A DNA stretch of 64,000 nt, taken from the NCBI GenBank assembly GCA_900466945.1, contig UBNV01000023.1, positions 1 to 64,000 on the forward strand, in the 5' to 3' direction. Below, piece by piece: positions 9,758 through 19,835 of the stretch. This stretch comes from Hyphomicrobiales bacterium (GTDB lineage: Bacteria; Pseudomonadota; Alphaproteobacteria; Rhizobiales; Rhizobiaceae). Each line of letters opens with the position of its first letter. The first letter of the stretch is position 1. A program made the position numbers and the translations under genes. The notes beneath the pieces are model-generated. The model did no database searches and was not told the DNA's origin. It saw only the letters and a list, made by a program, of their open reading frames with translations.

Positions 9758-10237
9758 ATGAAACTGAATGAAATCAAAGACAACGAAGGCTCTTCCAAGG
9801 AGCGTATCCGCGTAGGTCGCGGTATCGGTTCCGGCAAGGGCAAGACCGGTGGTCGCGGCGTCAAGGGTCAGAAGGCTCGTTCGGGCGTCGCCATCAACGG
9901 CTTCGAAGGCGGTCAGATGCCAATCTACCGTCGCTTGCCGAAGCGCGGCTTCAACAACATCTTCGCCTCGGAATACGTCACCGTATCGCTCGGCCGTATC
10001 CAGACAGCGATCGATGCCGGCAAGCTGGACGCCAAGGCGACCATCGACGCCGCTTCGCTGAAGGCAGCTGGTGTGATCCGTCGTCCGAAGGACGGCGTTC
10101 GCATCCTCTCCGGCGGCGAGCTCAAGGCAAAGGTCACGATCGAAGTTGCCGGCGCCTCCAAGGCAGCCGTCGAGAAGATCGAAAAGGCCGGCGCTTCCAT
10201 CAAGCTGCTCGAAGCAGCCAAGGAAGCCGCTGAATAA
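9758..10237 (+). CDS. rplO: 50S ribosomal protein L15
   Basis: L15 is a late-assembly 50S protein. The 159-residue product starts [20 protein letters not shown], followed by the Gly-rich [20 protein letters not shown] stretch that threads into 23S rRNA. The frame is open upstream, but the ATG at 9758 has GGGGGAAG before it and gives the normal N-terminus. Confidence 0.98.
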   Translation: MKLNEIKDNEGSSKERIRVGRGIGSGKGKTGGRGVKGQKARSGVAINGFEGGQMPIYRRLPKRGFNNIFASEYVTVSLGRIQTAIDAGKLDAKATIDAASLKAAGVIRRPKDGVRILSGGELKAKVTIEVAGASKAAVEKIEKAGASIKLLEAAKEAAE

Positions 10238-10246
10238 GTGAAAGAC

Positions 10247-10279
10247 AATCGCCCGGGGTGCTTCACACCGGGCGATTTT
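10247..10279 (+). terminator. Terminator/attenuator between rplO and secY
   Basis: ATCGCCCGG (10248-10256) pairs with CCGGGCGAT (10268-10276), followed by TTT. It lies 10 bases after the rplO stop and 200 bases before secY, and probably reduces readthrough from the spc block into secY-adk. Confidence 0.75.
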
Positions 10280-10476
10280 GCTCCCATATGTGAGCCTCAC
10301 GAACCCAGGACGGAATGGACGTTGTTTCGTCTTCCGGGTCATCTGGAAAACAAGAGTGTGAGGCATGCGGTTGCTTGGCAACTTCTCCCGCTCCCTGTTT
10401 TCTGAAAAGCAGTTTGAACGAAGAGCCTCCGGTTCTGGCGCAGTGCCGCCACCGGTCTGGGTTTGCGGAGAATTCT

Positions 10477-11813
<1,337 letters not shown>

Positions 11814-11817
<4 letters not shown>

Positions 11818-12464
11818 GACTGATTCTGTTAGGACCGCCGGGCGCGGGTAAGGGGACCCAAGCCCAGCGGATCGTGGAGAAGCACGGCATTCCGCAGCTT
11901 TCCACCGGTGACATGCTCCGTGCAGCCGTTTCGGCCGGCACGGAGGTCGGCAAGCGCGCCAAGGCTGTCATGGACGCCGGCAAGCTCGTGTCCGACGAGA
12001 TCGTCATCGCCATCGTCTCCGAGCGCATTGATGCGCCCGACTGTGCCAACGGCTTCATTCTGGACGGCTTCCCGCGGACGCTCGTCCAGGCGGATGCCAC
12101 CGAGGCCATGCTGTCAGGCAAGAACCTCGATCTGTCCGCGGTGATCGAGATCAGGGTCGACGACGAGATCCTGGCCGATCGAATCGCCGGTCGTTACACC
12201 TGCGCCAACTGTGGCGCCGGTTATCACGACGAGAACCTGAAGCCGAAGGTCGACGGCGTCTGCGACAAGTGCGGTTCGACCCACTTCAAGCGTCGCCCCG
12301 ACGACAACCGCGATACGGTCCGCACCCGTCTGCAGGCCTACTACAAGGAAACCTCGCCGCTGATCGGCTACTACCACGCCAAGGGTAAGTTGCATTCGGT
12401 CGATGGCATGGGCGAGATCGATGCCGTTACAGGCGAGATCGAAGCCATTCTCGCCAAGCTCTGA
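11814..12464 (+). CDS. adk: Adenylate kinase, zinc-lid form
   Basis: Adk interconverts ATP plus AMP and two ADP. The P-loop [10 protein letters not shown] is at residues 7-16. The lid domain (about residues 125-165) carries CANC and CDKC pairs, the four-cysteine zinc-binding lid, rather than the zinc-free lid of E. coli. At 216 residues it is a long-type enzyme. The ATG overlaps the secY stop, a common alphaproteobacterial arrangement. Confidence 0.98.
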
Positions 12465-12695
12465 GCCCGGCAGAATCCAAGAATCTTCGCGGGGTCGGTT
12501 GCTTTTGTCGATCGATTCCGTTAAAGACCGCGCCAACTCGCGACATGACTGCGATCGGCGCGTTCTTCCAAAACGCTGGGAGACCGGGTTCGATCGTTTT
12601 GGTTTGTCGTGAACCCGATTTGTAATTGCGGTCCATCTGGGCCGTGTAACGAGACACCACTTGCCGGATGGCAACTGGAAGCAAGGAGAATAGGC
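12465..12695 (+). other. 231-base spacer between adk and rpsM
   Basis: No gene is visible. The stretch probably holds a promoter and leader for the alpha operon (rpsM-rpsK-rpoA-rplQ), which in E. coli is regulated by S4 at the rpsM leader. I could not pick a confident promoter or a pseudoknot by eye. Confidence 0.4.
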
Positions 12696-13064
12696 GTGGC
12701 ACGTATCGCTGGCGTCAACATCCCGACTGCGAAGCGCGTTGTTATCGCGCTGACCTATATTCACGGGATTGGACCGAAGTTCGCATCGGAAATCATGGAA
12801 AAGGTCGGTCTTCCGGCCGAGAAGCGCGTTCACCAGTTGACCGACGCTGAAGTGCTCCAGATCCGCGAAACCATCGACCGCGATTACCAGGTCGAAGGTG
12901 ACCTGCGTCGCGATACCGCGATGAACATCAAGCGTCTGATGGACCTCGGCTGCTACCGTGGCCTGCGCCATCGTCGTGGTCTGCCGGTTCGTGGTCAGCG
13001 CACGCACACCAACGCCCGCACCCGCAAGGGTCCGGCGAAGGCGATCGCTGGTAAGAAGAAGTAA
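12696..13064 (+). CDS. rpsM: 30S ribosomal protein S13
   Basis: S13 contacts P-site tRNA and L5 across the subunit interface. The 122-residue product reads (V)[20 protein letters not shown] and includes the C-terminal [18 protein letters not shown]. The GTG at 12696 is chosen as start because family members begin exactly here and AAGGAG lies at 12683-12688; the upstream extension is not conserved-looking. Confidence 0.97.
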   Translation: MARIAGVNIPTAKRVVIALTYIHGIGPKFASEIMEKVGLPAEKRVHQLTDAEVLQIRETIDRDYQVEGDLRRDTAMNIKRLMDLGCYRGLRHRRGLPVRGQRTHTNARTRKGPAKAIAGKKK

Positions 13065-13087
13065 TTTTTTCGCGGCAGTTTGGATGA

Positions 13088-13123
13088 AGGCAGTCGGCGA
13101 TAGGAAACTATCGCTTACTGCCT
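13088..13123 (+). other. GAAA-capped two-part hairpin between rpsM and rpsK
   Basis: AGGCAGT (13088-13094) pairs with ACTGCCT (13117-13123); after a 2x2 internal loop GCGATAG (13097-13103) pairs with CTATCGC (13108-13114), capped by a GAAA tetraloop (13104-13107). All 14 pairs are Watson-Crick. No U-run follows, so it is not a simple terminator. Confidence 0.8.
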
Positions 13124-13193
13124 AAATCCTATTGCCTCGATTGGTGTAGCCGCTGGAACTACGGCGGTGCTTAGATCAACTGAAAGGAAGACC

Positions 13194-13583
13194 ATGGCCA
13201 AGGAAGCCACACGCGTCCGCCGTCGCGAACGCAAGAATATCTCGTCGGGCGTTGCTCACGTCAACTCGACCTTCAACAACACGATGATCACCATCACCGA
13301 CGCGCAGGGCAATGCTATTGCCTGGTCGTCTGCTGGTGCGAAGGGCTTCAAGGGTTCGCGTAAGTCGACCCCGTTCGCTGCCCAGATCGCTGCTGAAGAC
13401 TGCGCCAAGAAGGCCCAGGAACACGGCATGAAGTCCCTTGAAGTGGAAGTCTGCGGTCCGGGTTCGGGTCGTGAATCCGCTCTGCGCGCCCTCCAGGCTG
13501 CCGGCTTCATGATCACGTCGATCCGTGACGTGACGCCGATCCCGCACAATGGCTGCCGTCCGCGCAAGAAGCGTCGCGTCTAA
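13194..13583 (+). CDS. rpsK: 30S ribosomal protein S11
   Basis: S11 sits on the platform by the Shine-Dalgarno cleft. The 129-residue protein starts [20 protein letters not shown] and ends with [20 protein letters not shown] before RRV, the family signature. The ATG at 13194 has GAAAGGAAG before it; the frame continues upstream without a better start. Confidence 0.98.
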   Translation: MAKEATRVRRRERKNISSGVAHVNSTFNNTMITITDAQGNAIAWSSAGAKGFKGSRKSTPFAAQIAAEDCAKKAQEHGMKSLEVEVCGPGSGRESALRALQAAGFMITSIRDVTPIPHNGCRPRKKRRV

Positions 13584-13598
13584 TCATTCTTCGTTTTG

Positions 13599-13626
13599 CC
13601 GGCCAGGCGTTTGCGCGCCTTGCCGG
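13599..13626 (+). other. Stem-loop between rpsK and rpoA
   Basis: CCGGC (13599-13603) with GCCGG (13622-13626) and AGGCG (13605-13609) with CGCCT (13616-13620), separated by one mismatch, form a 10-bp hairpin with a 6-base loop. No U-run follows. Confidence 0.6.
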
Positions 13627-13683
13627 TGCTTCTCATATTCGGCCGTCACGATTGAATGGTGATGGCGAACGGAAGGTAAAATC

Positions 13684-14694
13684 ATGATTCAGAAGAATTG
13701 GCAGGAACTGATCAAGCCGAACAAGGTGGAATTTTCCTCCTCCGGCCGCACCAAGGTGAACCTCGTCGCCGAGCCGCTCGAGCGTGGCTTCGGCCTGACG
13801 CTCGGTAACGCCCTGCGTCGCGTTCTCCTGTCGTCGCTTCGTGGTGCAGCCGTAACGGCTGTCCAGATCGACGGCGTTCTGCACGAGTTCTCGTCTATCC
13901 CGGGCGTTCGCGAAGATGTCACCGACATCGTCCTGAACATCAAGGAAATCGCCATCAAGATGGACGGCGACGATGCCAAGCGCATGGTTGTTCGCAAGCA
14001 GGGTCCGGGCGTTGTAACCGCCGGTGACATCCAGACGGTCGGCGACATTGAGATCCTGAACCCCAACCATGTCATCTGCACCCTCGATGAAGGCGCAGAA
14101 ATCCGCATGGAGTTCACGGTCAACAACGGCAAGGGTTACGTCCCGGCCGAGCGCAACCGCGCGGAAGATGCGCCGATCGGCTTGATCCCGGTCGACAGCC
14201 TCTACTCGCCGGTCAAGAAGGTGTCCTACAAGGTGGAAAACACCCGCGAAGGACAGGTTCTCGACTACGACAAGCTGCTGATGACCATCGAAACCGATGG
14301 TTCGGTCACCGGTGAAGATGCAGTTGCTTTCGCAGCCCGCATCCTCCAGGACCAGCTCGGCGTCTTCGTCAACTTCGACGAGCCGCAGAAGGAAGTCGAA
14401 GAAGAGTCCGTCACCGAACTCGCCTTCAACCCGGCGCTGCTCAAGAAGGTCGACGAACTGGAGCTTTCGGTCCGTTCTGCGAACTGCCTGAAGAACGACA
14501 ACATTGTCTACATCGGCGATCTGATCCAGAAGACCGAGGCAGAAATGCTGCGCACGCCGAACTTCGGTCGCAAGTCGCTCAACGAAATCAAGGAAGTTCT
14601 CGCTTCCATGGGCCTACACCTCGGTATGGAAGTACCGGCATGGCCGCCCGAGAACATCGAAGATCTCGCGAAGCGTTACGAAGACCAGTATTAA
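13684..14694 (+). CDS. rpoA: DNA-directed RNA polymerase subunit alpha
   Basis: The alpha subunit dimerises to nucleate RNA polymerase assembly and contacts UP elements and activators. The 336-residue protein has the N-terminal domain with [20 protein letters not shown] near residues 36-55 and the C-terminal domain from about residue 255, with [16 protein letters not shown] and [17 protein letters not shown]. It is the third gene of the alpha operon. Confidence 0.98.
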   Translation: MIQKNWQELIKPNKVEFSSSGRTKVNLVAEPLERGFGLTLGNALRRVLLSSLRGAAVTAVQIDGVLHEFSSIPGVREDVTDIVLNIKEIAIKMDGDDAKRMVVRKQGPGVVTAGDIQTVGDIEILNPNHVICTLDEGAEIRMEFTVNNGKGYVPAERNRAEDAPIGLIPVDSLYSPVKKVSYKVENTREGQVLDYDKLLMTIETDGSVTGEDAVAFAARILQDQLGVFVNFDEPQKEVEEESVTELAFNPALLKKVDELELSVRSANCLKNDNIVYIGDLIQKTEAEMLRTPNFGRKSLNEIKEVLASMGLHLGMEVPAWPPENIEDLAKRYEDQY

Positions 14695-14702
14695 TAACAG
14701 TG

Positions 14703-14754
14703 AAGGCAGCCTCTAAACCTGCCTTTCCCCGTCAAACTGCGGGCGAATGCCCGT
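14703..14754 (+). other. Two small hairpins between rpoA and rplQ
   Basis: AAGGCAG (14703-14709) pairs with CTGCCTT (14719-14725), and GCGGGC (14739-14744) pairs with GCCCGT (14749-14754, one G-T pair). Weak or no U-runs. They may tune rplQ expression relative to rpoA. Confidence 0.55.
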
Positions 14755-14810
14755 ATGTGTCAGGAAACGGCAGCCTCTGAGACAGAGCCTGCACTTAAAG
14801 GAGAATAGCA

Positions 14811-15233
14811 ATGCGCCACCAGAAAGCCGGCCGCAAGCTGAACCGTACCGCCAGCCACCGTAAGGCGATGTTCGCCAACATGGCTGCTTCGCTCATCACG
14901 CATGAGCAGATCGTCACGACGCTCCCGAAGGCGAAGGAAATTCGCCCGATCGTCGAGAAGCTGGTGACTCTCGGCAAGCGCGGCGACCTGCACGCTCGTC
15001 GTCAGGCCATCTCGCAGATCAAGGACGTCGATGCCGTCCGGAAGCTGTTCGACGCCATCGCAACGCGCTACGCCACCCGCAACGGCGGCTACCTGCGCAT
15101 CATGAAGGCCGGTTTCCGCCAGGGCGACAACGCCGCCATGGCCGTCATCGAGTTCGTCGAGCGCGATGTTGACGCCAAGGGCGCAGCCGACAAGGCCCGC
15201 GTCGCCGCTGAAGCCGAAGCTGAAGCAGCATAA
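14811..15233 (+). CDS. rplQ: 50S ribosomal protein L17
   Basis: L17 lies near the tunnel exit. The 140-residue protein starts [20 protein letters not shown], the family signature, and has the Ala/Glu-rich tail (AAEAEAEAA) seen in alphaproteobacterial L17. AAGGAG precedes the ATG. It is the last gene of the superoperon. Confidence 0.98.
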   Translation: MRHQKAGRKLNRTASHRKAMFANMAASLITHEQIVTTLPKAKEIRPIVEKLVTLGKRGDLHARRQAISQIKDVDAVRKLFDAIATRYATRNGGYLRIMKAGFRQGDNAAMAVIEFVERDVDAKGAADKARVAAEAEAEAA

Positions 15234-15250
15234 TATTCCGGCCCGCAAGG

Positions 15251-15313
15251 GCAGGACGTTAACGACAAAGGCCGGGTGAGCGATCACCCGGCCTTTGTCG
15301 TTATACGTCCTGC
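15251..15313. terminator. Very long near-perfect hairpin, bidirectional terminator
   Basis: Arms 15251-15279 and 15284-15313 pair over 29 bp with one bulged base (15304) and a 4-base GCGA loop. The core AAAGGCCGGGTGA/TCACCCGGCCTTT gives a T-stretch after the stem in either direction. It lies between the convergent ends of rplQ and the sigma factor gene. Confidence 0.9.
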
Positions 15314-15326
15314 TTTCCGGTCTGCA

Positions 15327-16643
15327 TCAGGGCTTCAGCGCGCATTCTTTCGCCCGCTGCAGAAGAAAGGTGCGCTCGGTCGCGTTGCCACTCAACGCTG
15401 CCGCTTCTGTGAATTCCGCCCGCGCTTCTTCGTGTCTGCCCAGCCGCATCAGGAAATCACCCTTCGCAGCATGAAGCGGCGGATAGCCTGCCAGTTGCGG
15501 CTCCTCCTCGATCTCCACCAGCAACGCCAGTCCCGTCTCCGGCCCCTCGGCCATGGCATGCGCCACCGCCCGGTTGAGCGCCACGACAGGCGAGGGCACC
15601 CGAGCCAGCAGCCGGTCGTAAAGCGCAGCACTTCTCACCCAGTCGGTGTCCTCGAACCGCGCCGCTCGGGCATGCACGGCTGCCAGCGCCGCCTGAAGCG
15701 CATAAACCCCATCCTTGCCCCCGAGCCTCTCCACCGCCATCAGACCTTCGAGCCCGCGCTGGATCAGTAACCTGTCCCAGAGCCCCCGGTTCTGCGTCTC
15801 GAGCGTCAATGCGCTCCCATCTGCCGCCACCCGTGCCTTGAAGCGCGAAGCCTGCAATTCCATCAGGGCCAGCAGCGCATGCGCTTCCGGCTCGCCCGGT
15901 GCCAACCCCACCAGGATGCGGCCGAGCCGCATGGCCTCCTGGCAGAGTTGCGGCCTGATCAGGTCCTCGCCCCGGCTTGCGGCATAGCCCTCGTTGAAGA
16001 TCAGGTAGATCACTTCGAGCACCGAGGCGAGGCGGGCGTCGCGTTCGTCTCCGATCGGCACTTCGAAGGCGATGTCGGCGTCTCGCAGGATCTTCTTCGC
16101 CCTGACGATCCGTTGCGCCATCGTCGTCTCCTGGGTCAGGAAGGCGCGGGCGATCTCCTCCGTCGTCAGCCCGGCGATGACCTTCAGAGTTAACGCCGTA
16201 CGCTGGTCGCGCGAGAGCAGGGGATGGCAGGCGGTGAAGATCAGCGACAGCCGTTCGTCGCCGATCGCGTCGTCGAGTGAGGCCTCGACGGCTGCATACT
16301 CGTCCGCGCGGCCGGTTTCGAGGTCATGGGCGAGCGAGGCTTCGTGCCGCGCCATCATCTTCCGCCGACGCCACAGGTCGACCGCTCGCCGCTTGGCGGT
16401 CGTCATCAGCCATGCGCCCGGATTGGGTGGCGTGCCGGCCTTGGGCCAGGTCGCAAGCGCCGTGACGAGCGCCTCCTGCGCCAGCTCCTCTGCCAGGCTG
16501 ATGTCGCCGACATGTTTCGCGAGCCCGGCAATCAGCCGGACCCGCTCCATGCGATAGATCGCCTCGATATCCCGAGCCGCTGCCTCTGCGCCGACAGTGC
16601 GCCGGTTCGCCGAGGAAGAGACCACCTGTCCGTCCCGAGTCAT
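15327..16643 (-). CDS. ECF42-type RNA polymerase sigma factor with C-terminal TPR-like extension
   Basis: The 438-residue product has sigma region 2 (about residues 17-90, with AEELAQEALVTALATWP and AWLMTTAKRRAVDLWRRRK), sigma region 4 (about residues 135-190, with TAEEIARA-like helix-turn-helix), and a long helical C-terminal extension with DUF6596/TPR character. This architecture plus neighbouring YCII and VOC genes defines the ECF42 group, which has no classical anti-sigma factor; the extension is thought to control activity. The frame is open further upstream into the VOC gene; the ATG at 16643 is used because it leaves a 49-base gap. Confidence 0.9.
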   Translation of the reverse strand: MTRDGQVVSSSANRRTVGAEAAARDIEAIYRMERVRLIAGLAKHVGDISLAEELAQEALVTALATWPKAGTPPNPGAWLMTTAKRRAVDLWRRRKMMARHEASLAHDLETGRADEYAAVEASLDDAIGDERLSLIFTACHPLLSRDQRTALTLKVIAGLTTEEIARAFLTQETTMAQRIVRAKKILRDADIAFEVPIGDERDARLASVLEVIYLIFNEGYAASRGEDLIRPQLCQEAMRLGRILVGLAPGEPEAHALLALMELQASRFKARVAADGSALTLETQNRGLWDRLLIQRGLEGLMAVERLGGKDGVYALQAALAAVHARAARFEDTDWVRSAALYDRLLARVPSPVVALNRAVAHAMAEGPETGLALLVEIEEEPQLAGYPPLHAAKGDFLMRLGRHEEARAEFTEAAALSGNATERTFLLQRAKECALKP

Positions 16644-16692
16644 GAGCCGGAGTATGGACACCCCTGCCGCCCGGTCAACCGGGGCCATCGCC

Positions 16693-17121
16693 TCAGGCGT
16701 CGACACCGGTCGTGTCGCCGGCAGCGGCGGCTGGATCCATCCAGAAGATCTCCCAGACATGCCCGTCTGGATCTTCCACCGACCGGCTCCACATGAAGCC
16801 GTGGTCCTGGGGCGGGTTCGGATCGGCCCGCCCGCCAGCGGCGCTGGCCGCACCCAGAACCCGGTCAACATCCGCATGCGCCTCGACTGTCAGCGCCAGC
16901 AACACCTGGCTGGTGGCTTTAGCGTCTGCGATGGGCCGTTTCGTGAAGGTGCCGTAATAGCCGTGCGTCAGGATCATCACCCCGATCGTGTCGCACAGCA
17001 TCATGCAGGCCGCATGCTCGTTAGAAAACTGCGGGTTCCGCGTCGCCCCCAGCGCCTCGTAGAAGCGCGTCGAGGCAGCGAGGTCCGTGACGGGCAGGTT
17101 GATGAAGATCATCTTGCTCAT
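16693..17121 (-). CDS. VOC/PhnB-like glyoxalase-fold protein
   Basis: The 142-residue protein starts MSKMIFINLPVTDLAASTRF and shows two beta-alpha-beta-beta-beta repeats, ending near DPDGHVWEIFWMDP. The usual first metal-ligand His in the opening strand is replaced by Asn (FINLPV), so metal binding may differ from true glyoxalase I. It lies 6 bases after the YCII gene and 49 bases before the ECF42 sigma gene, so it is probably in their operon. The substrate is unknown. Confidence 0.85.
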   Translation of the reverse strand: MSKMIFINLPVTDLAASTRFYEALGATRNPQFSNEHAACMMLCDTIGVMILTHGYYGTFTKRPIADAKATSQVLLALTVEAHADVDRVLGAASAAGGRADPNPPQDHGFMWSRSVEDPDGHVWEIFWMDPAAAAGDTTGVDA

Positions 17122-17127
17122 GGCGTC

Positions 17128-17565
17128 TCAACCCTTGGTCTTCTGCTGCGCTGCCAGCCCTTCGGCCGCGCGATCATGGCTCGCCTGACCCTCGGGCGTC
17201 GCGATCTCGGCAAAATCCTCCATCTCGTAGAAGGGACGGATCTCGATCTCGCTCGGTCCCATCATTGGATTGGGGCAGCGCTTCACCCAGGCGACGGCTT
17301 CGTCCATGTCCTTCACTTCCCAGATCCAGTAGCCGGCGACCAGCTCCCGCGTCTCGGCGAAGGGCCCATCAATCACGCGCCGGTCCGGACCGTCGAAGGC
17401 CACCCGCTTGCCCATCTTGGACGGCTTCAGCCCGTCACCCGAAAGCATGATGCCGGCCTGCACCAGTTCCTCGTTGAACTTGCCCATGTCCTCGAACAGC
17501 TTCGGCGGCGGCATGATGCCTTCTTCGCTGTCTTCCGTCGCCTTGACCATAACCATGACACGCAT
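17128..17565 (-). CDS. YCII/DGPF-family protein linked to the ECF42 sigma factor
   Basis: The 145-residue protein starts MRVMVMVKATEDSEEG and carries the diagnostic DGPF motif in IDGPFAETRELVAGYWIW near residues 66-83, followed by DEAVAWVKRCP. DGPF proteins are the conserved genomic partners and likely targets of ECF41/42-type sigma factors; their biochemical role is unknown. The ATG at 17565 has GAGGAGTG before it. First gene of the three-gene minus-strand operon. Confidence 0.9.
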   Translation of the reverse strand: MRVMVMVKATEDSEEGIMPPPKLFEDMGKFNEELVQAGIMLSGDGLKPSKMGKRVAFDGPDRRVIDGPFAETRELVAGYWIWEVKDMDEAVAWVKRCPNPMMGPSEIEIRPFYEMEDFAEIATPEGQASHDRAAEGLAAQQKTKG

Positions 17566-17614
17566 GTCTTCACTCCTCTCGTTATCCGGACCGCACCTGC
17601 GATCCTGCCTCCCC

Positions 17615-17641
17615 AACGAATGAGGTAAAGCCATTTCGACA
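17615..17641 (-). promoter_or_regulatory. Candidate ECF-type promoter before the YCII gene
   Basis: On the minus strand TGTCGA (17641-17636) and CGTT (17618-17615) are separated by 17 bases, 50 bases before the YCII start codon. A TGTC-type -35 and a CGT-type -10 are the general shape of ECF41/42-type promoters. This is a motif match by eye only. Confidence 0.35.
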
Positions 17642-17688
17642 CGGCTTGCGAAAAAATTATCGGCAGCTGTCGACTTTCCTTCGCTCTG

Positions 17689-18528
17689 CTATTTTGGAAT
17701 GTGGATCGTCGCCCGGATATGTTTGAGCGAGGCGACAATGGTGAAGGTCATCATCACGAGCAGCGTCCACGAGCTCCATTTGCCCAGATGCACCGTCGAC
17801 CAGGCCCCGAGCTGGTTCGGATAATGCCAGATGGCGAAGAAGGTGGAGATGTTTTCGGCCACCCAGATGAAGAAGCCGATCAGGATGAAGGCGAGCAGCA
17901 TCGGCATCTGCCGGTCGCGGTCGAAGGGCCGGAAGATGACAGTCGTCCGGGCATAGAGGCCGATGGCGAGTGCTGCCAGATACCAGCGGTAGTCGCCGAT
18001 ATAGTGGTGGGTGAAGAAGTTGAGATAGATGGCGAGCGCCACGCCGATGGCCATCCAGTAGGGCGGATGATGGCGGATCCTGAGATCGAACAGCCGCCAG
18101 GCCTGGATGATGTAGCTGCCGACAGCCGCATACATGAAGCCGGAAAAGAGCGGCACGCCAAGCAGCTTCGTGTAGGCAAAGTCCTGATAGGACCAGGAGG
18201 GATTGGCACCCGCTGTCTTGAACGACTCGAGCACGAAGCCGACCACGTGGAAGAGGCAGATGGCCTTGAGTTCGTCCATCGTCTCGAGCTTGGCCCAGAC
18301 CATCCAGATCTGGATGGCGAGCGCAATGATCAGGAGCACGTCGTAGCGCGGAATGCCGAAGAGCCCGGCACGCGGGACGACGAAGATCGAGACGAAGAAA
18401 AGACCGGCAAACAGGCAGGCCCTGGCCTCCTTGATGCCGAAGAACAGGAACTCGACGACGAAGCGGCGAAAGCCGAAAAGCTCCGGATGGCGGCGGTGGG
18501 AGACGAGCTTTCGATCGAGCGCGCTCAT
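17689..18528 (-). CDS. DUF817 family integral membrane protein
   Basis: The 279-residue product has about eight hydrophobic segments and matches DUF817 (YoaT-like), with KEARACLFAGLFFVSIFVVP near residues 32-51 and FTHHYIGDYRWYL in the middle. Its function is unknown. The start at 18528 is chosen because AAGGAT lies 5-10 bases before it; an in-frame ATG at 18561 would add 11 residues but lacks a clear ribosome site. It sits between the msrP-ccdA group and the ECF42 operon on the same strand. Confidence 0.85.
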   Translation of the reverse strand: MSALDRKLVSHRRHPELFGFRRFVVEFLFFGIKEARACLFAGLFFVSIFVVPRAGLFGIPRYDVLLIIALAIQIWMVWAKLETMDELKAICLFHVVGFVLESFKTAGANPSWSYQDFAYTKLLGVPLFSGFMYAAVGSYIIQAWRLFDLRIRHHPPYWMAIGVALAIYLNFFTHHYIGDYRWYLAALAIGLYARTTVIFRPFDRDRQMPMLLAFILIGFFIWVAENISTFFAIWHYPNQLGAWSTVHLGKWSSWTLLVMMTFTIVASLKHIRATIHIPK

Positions 18529-18668
18529 GAGATCCTTGCGCCCCTCCGCCACCAATGTCATCCGCGCCCCCCGCTGTTGCATTCCGTTGCAACCTCAGTA
18601 CTCAGCGCTCAGGGACGAAATCAAGGCATCGGCGTCACGTCGCCGGCAACAGGGGGAGATTGAGGTGC

Positions 18669-19388
18669 CTAGATCCGCGTGGTCATATCGATCAGCCAGC
18701 CCGGCGCGGTTTCCAGCAACCAGATTTCGATGCTCTTGTCGAAACCGGAAACCACGAGGGCACCCGTCAGGATCAACACAATGCCCATCAGGCTCTTTCC
18801 AGCTTGTCCGATGGTCAGCAGACGATGGCGCGACCGGGTAAGTGCCTCGCGGGACAGCAATCCGATCAGCAGCAGCGGCAGCGCGGCGCCCACACCGAAG
18901 GCGACCATGGTCGTCGTCACCTGTAGAAGGTTCTCGCCGCGGGACGCCATCAGTGAGGCCGCGCCAAGCGTAGGCCCCACACACGGGCTCCAGACGGCCC
19001 CGAGAAGCAGACCGACCAGAAACTGCCCCTTGAGGCCCTTATCGTCGACCTGCCCGAACCTTGACTGCGACCAGGCGGCAACCGGTCCTGCCGCCGCAGC
19101 CAGCCGATGCTGCGCCACGGGCACAATGAGGACTGCGCCGAACAGGATCATGATGATGCCGGCGGCCATCCGAAAGACGGTGAAATCGAGGCCGATCGAG
19201 AATCCGACCAGCGCAACGAAGAGGCCGATGGTCACGAAGGACAGTGTCAGCCCCGCCGCAAGTGCTGCGGGACCGTATCGGTGCAGGTTGGTCGCCGTCC
19301 CCAGAACGATCGGGATCAGCGGCAGCGTACAGGGATTGAGCAGGGACAAAAGGCCCGCGAAAAAAGCCAGCAGACCGCTGCTCAGCAT
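18669..19388 (-). CDS. CcdA-like cytochrome c biogenesis/thiol transport membrane protein
   Basis: The 239-residue protein has six predicted membrane segments and the two conserved cysteines of the CcdA/DsbD-beta family, in LLNPCTLPL near residue 19 and WSPCVGPTL near residue 135. CcdA proteins pass reducing equivalents from cytoplasmic thioredoxin to periplasmic thioredoxin-like partners. It follows the periplasmic thioredoxin gene by 4 bases, so the pair very likely works together. Which substrate they reduce is inferred from the adjacent msrPQ genes. Confidence 0.88.
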   Translation of the reverse strand: MLSSGLLAFFAGLLSLLNPCTLPLIPIVLGTATNLHRYGPAALAAGLTLSFVTIGLFVALVGFSIGLDFTVFRMAAGIIMILFGAVLIVPVAQHRLAAAAGPVAAWSQSRFGQVDDKGLKGQFLVGLLLGAVWSPCVGPTLGAASLMASRGENLLQVTTTMVAFGVGAALPLLLIGLLSREALTRSRHRLLTIGQAGKSLMGIVLILTGALVVSGFDKSIEIWLLETAPGWLIDMTTRI

Positions 19389-19392
19389 CGTA

Positions 19393-19797
19393 TTACTGTC
19401 CGAGCGTCGAAGCGAAGAGTTTTTCCACCGAGGCCGGATCGGTGTCTGCGACACTGCGCCCCGTCTCTTCTGCACCCTTGAATGCGATCAGGGTGGAGCG
19501 GTTCTGCGCACCGAGACTGCGCATCTCGTCCTTCTGGCCATCATAGTCGAGCTTCAGAACGAGGACATCCTTGTATTCGGGCTTGCCGGCCAGCGAGTCG
19601 ATGATCTTCGTCTGCGCCCGACAGGTGCTGCACCAGCTGGCGGTCACGTCGATGACCACCGATTTGCCCGCCGTTTTCGCGGCCTCAAAGGAAGACGGCT
19701 CAAAGGGCGCAATCTCGATCGCATGCGCAATCCCCGCCGAGGCCAGCATCACGGCACCTGCTACGGCCGCACCCCATGTCTTTCGAAGGCTCGTCAT
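19393..19797 (-). CDS. Periplasmic thioredoxin-fold protein
   Basis: The 134-residue precursor has a signal peptide (MTSLRKTWGAAVAGAVML to AHA, about 25 residues) and a thioredoxin domain with active site WCSTC near residues 55-59. It lacks the C-terminal cis-Pro context of classic thioredoxin A but resembles the C-terminal domain of DsbD. It lies 38 bases after msrQ and 4 bases before the ccdA-like gene, suggesting an msrP-msrQ-trx-ccdA operon. Confidence 0.85.
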   Translation of the reverse strand: MTSLRKTWGAAVAGAVMLASAGIAHAIEIAPFEPSSFEAAKTAGKSVVIDVTASWCSTCRAQTKIIDSLAGKPEYKDVLVLKLDYDGQKDEMRSLGAQNRSTLIAFKGAEETGRSVADTDPASVEKLFASTLGQ

Positions 19798-19835
19798 TGT
19801 CAGTTAACCCACAGTGTTGAAAGGCGAGTGAATGT

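Noticed and set aside
17657-18592. A longer Arg/His-rich minus-strand frame overlapping the DUF817 gene
   Set aside because: It is an out-of-frame shadow; the DUF817 frame has membrane segments and a recognised family pattern.
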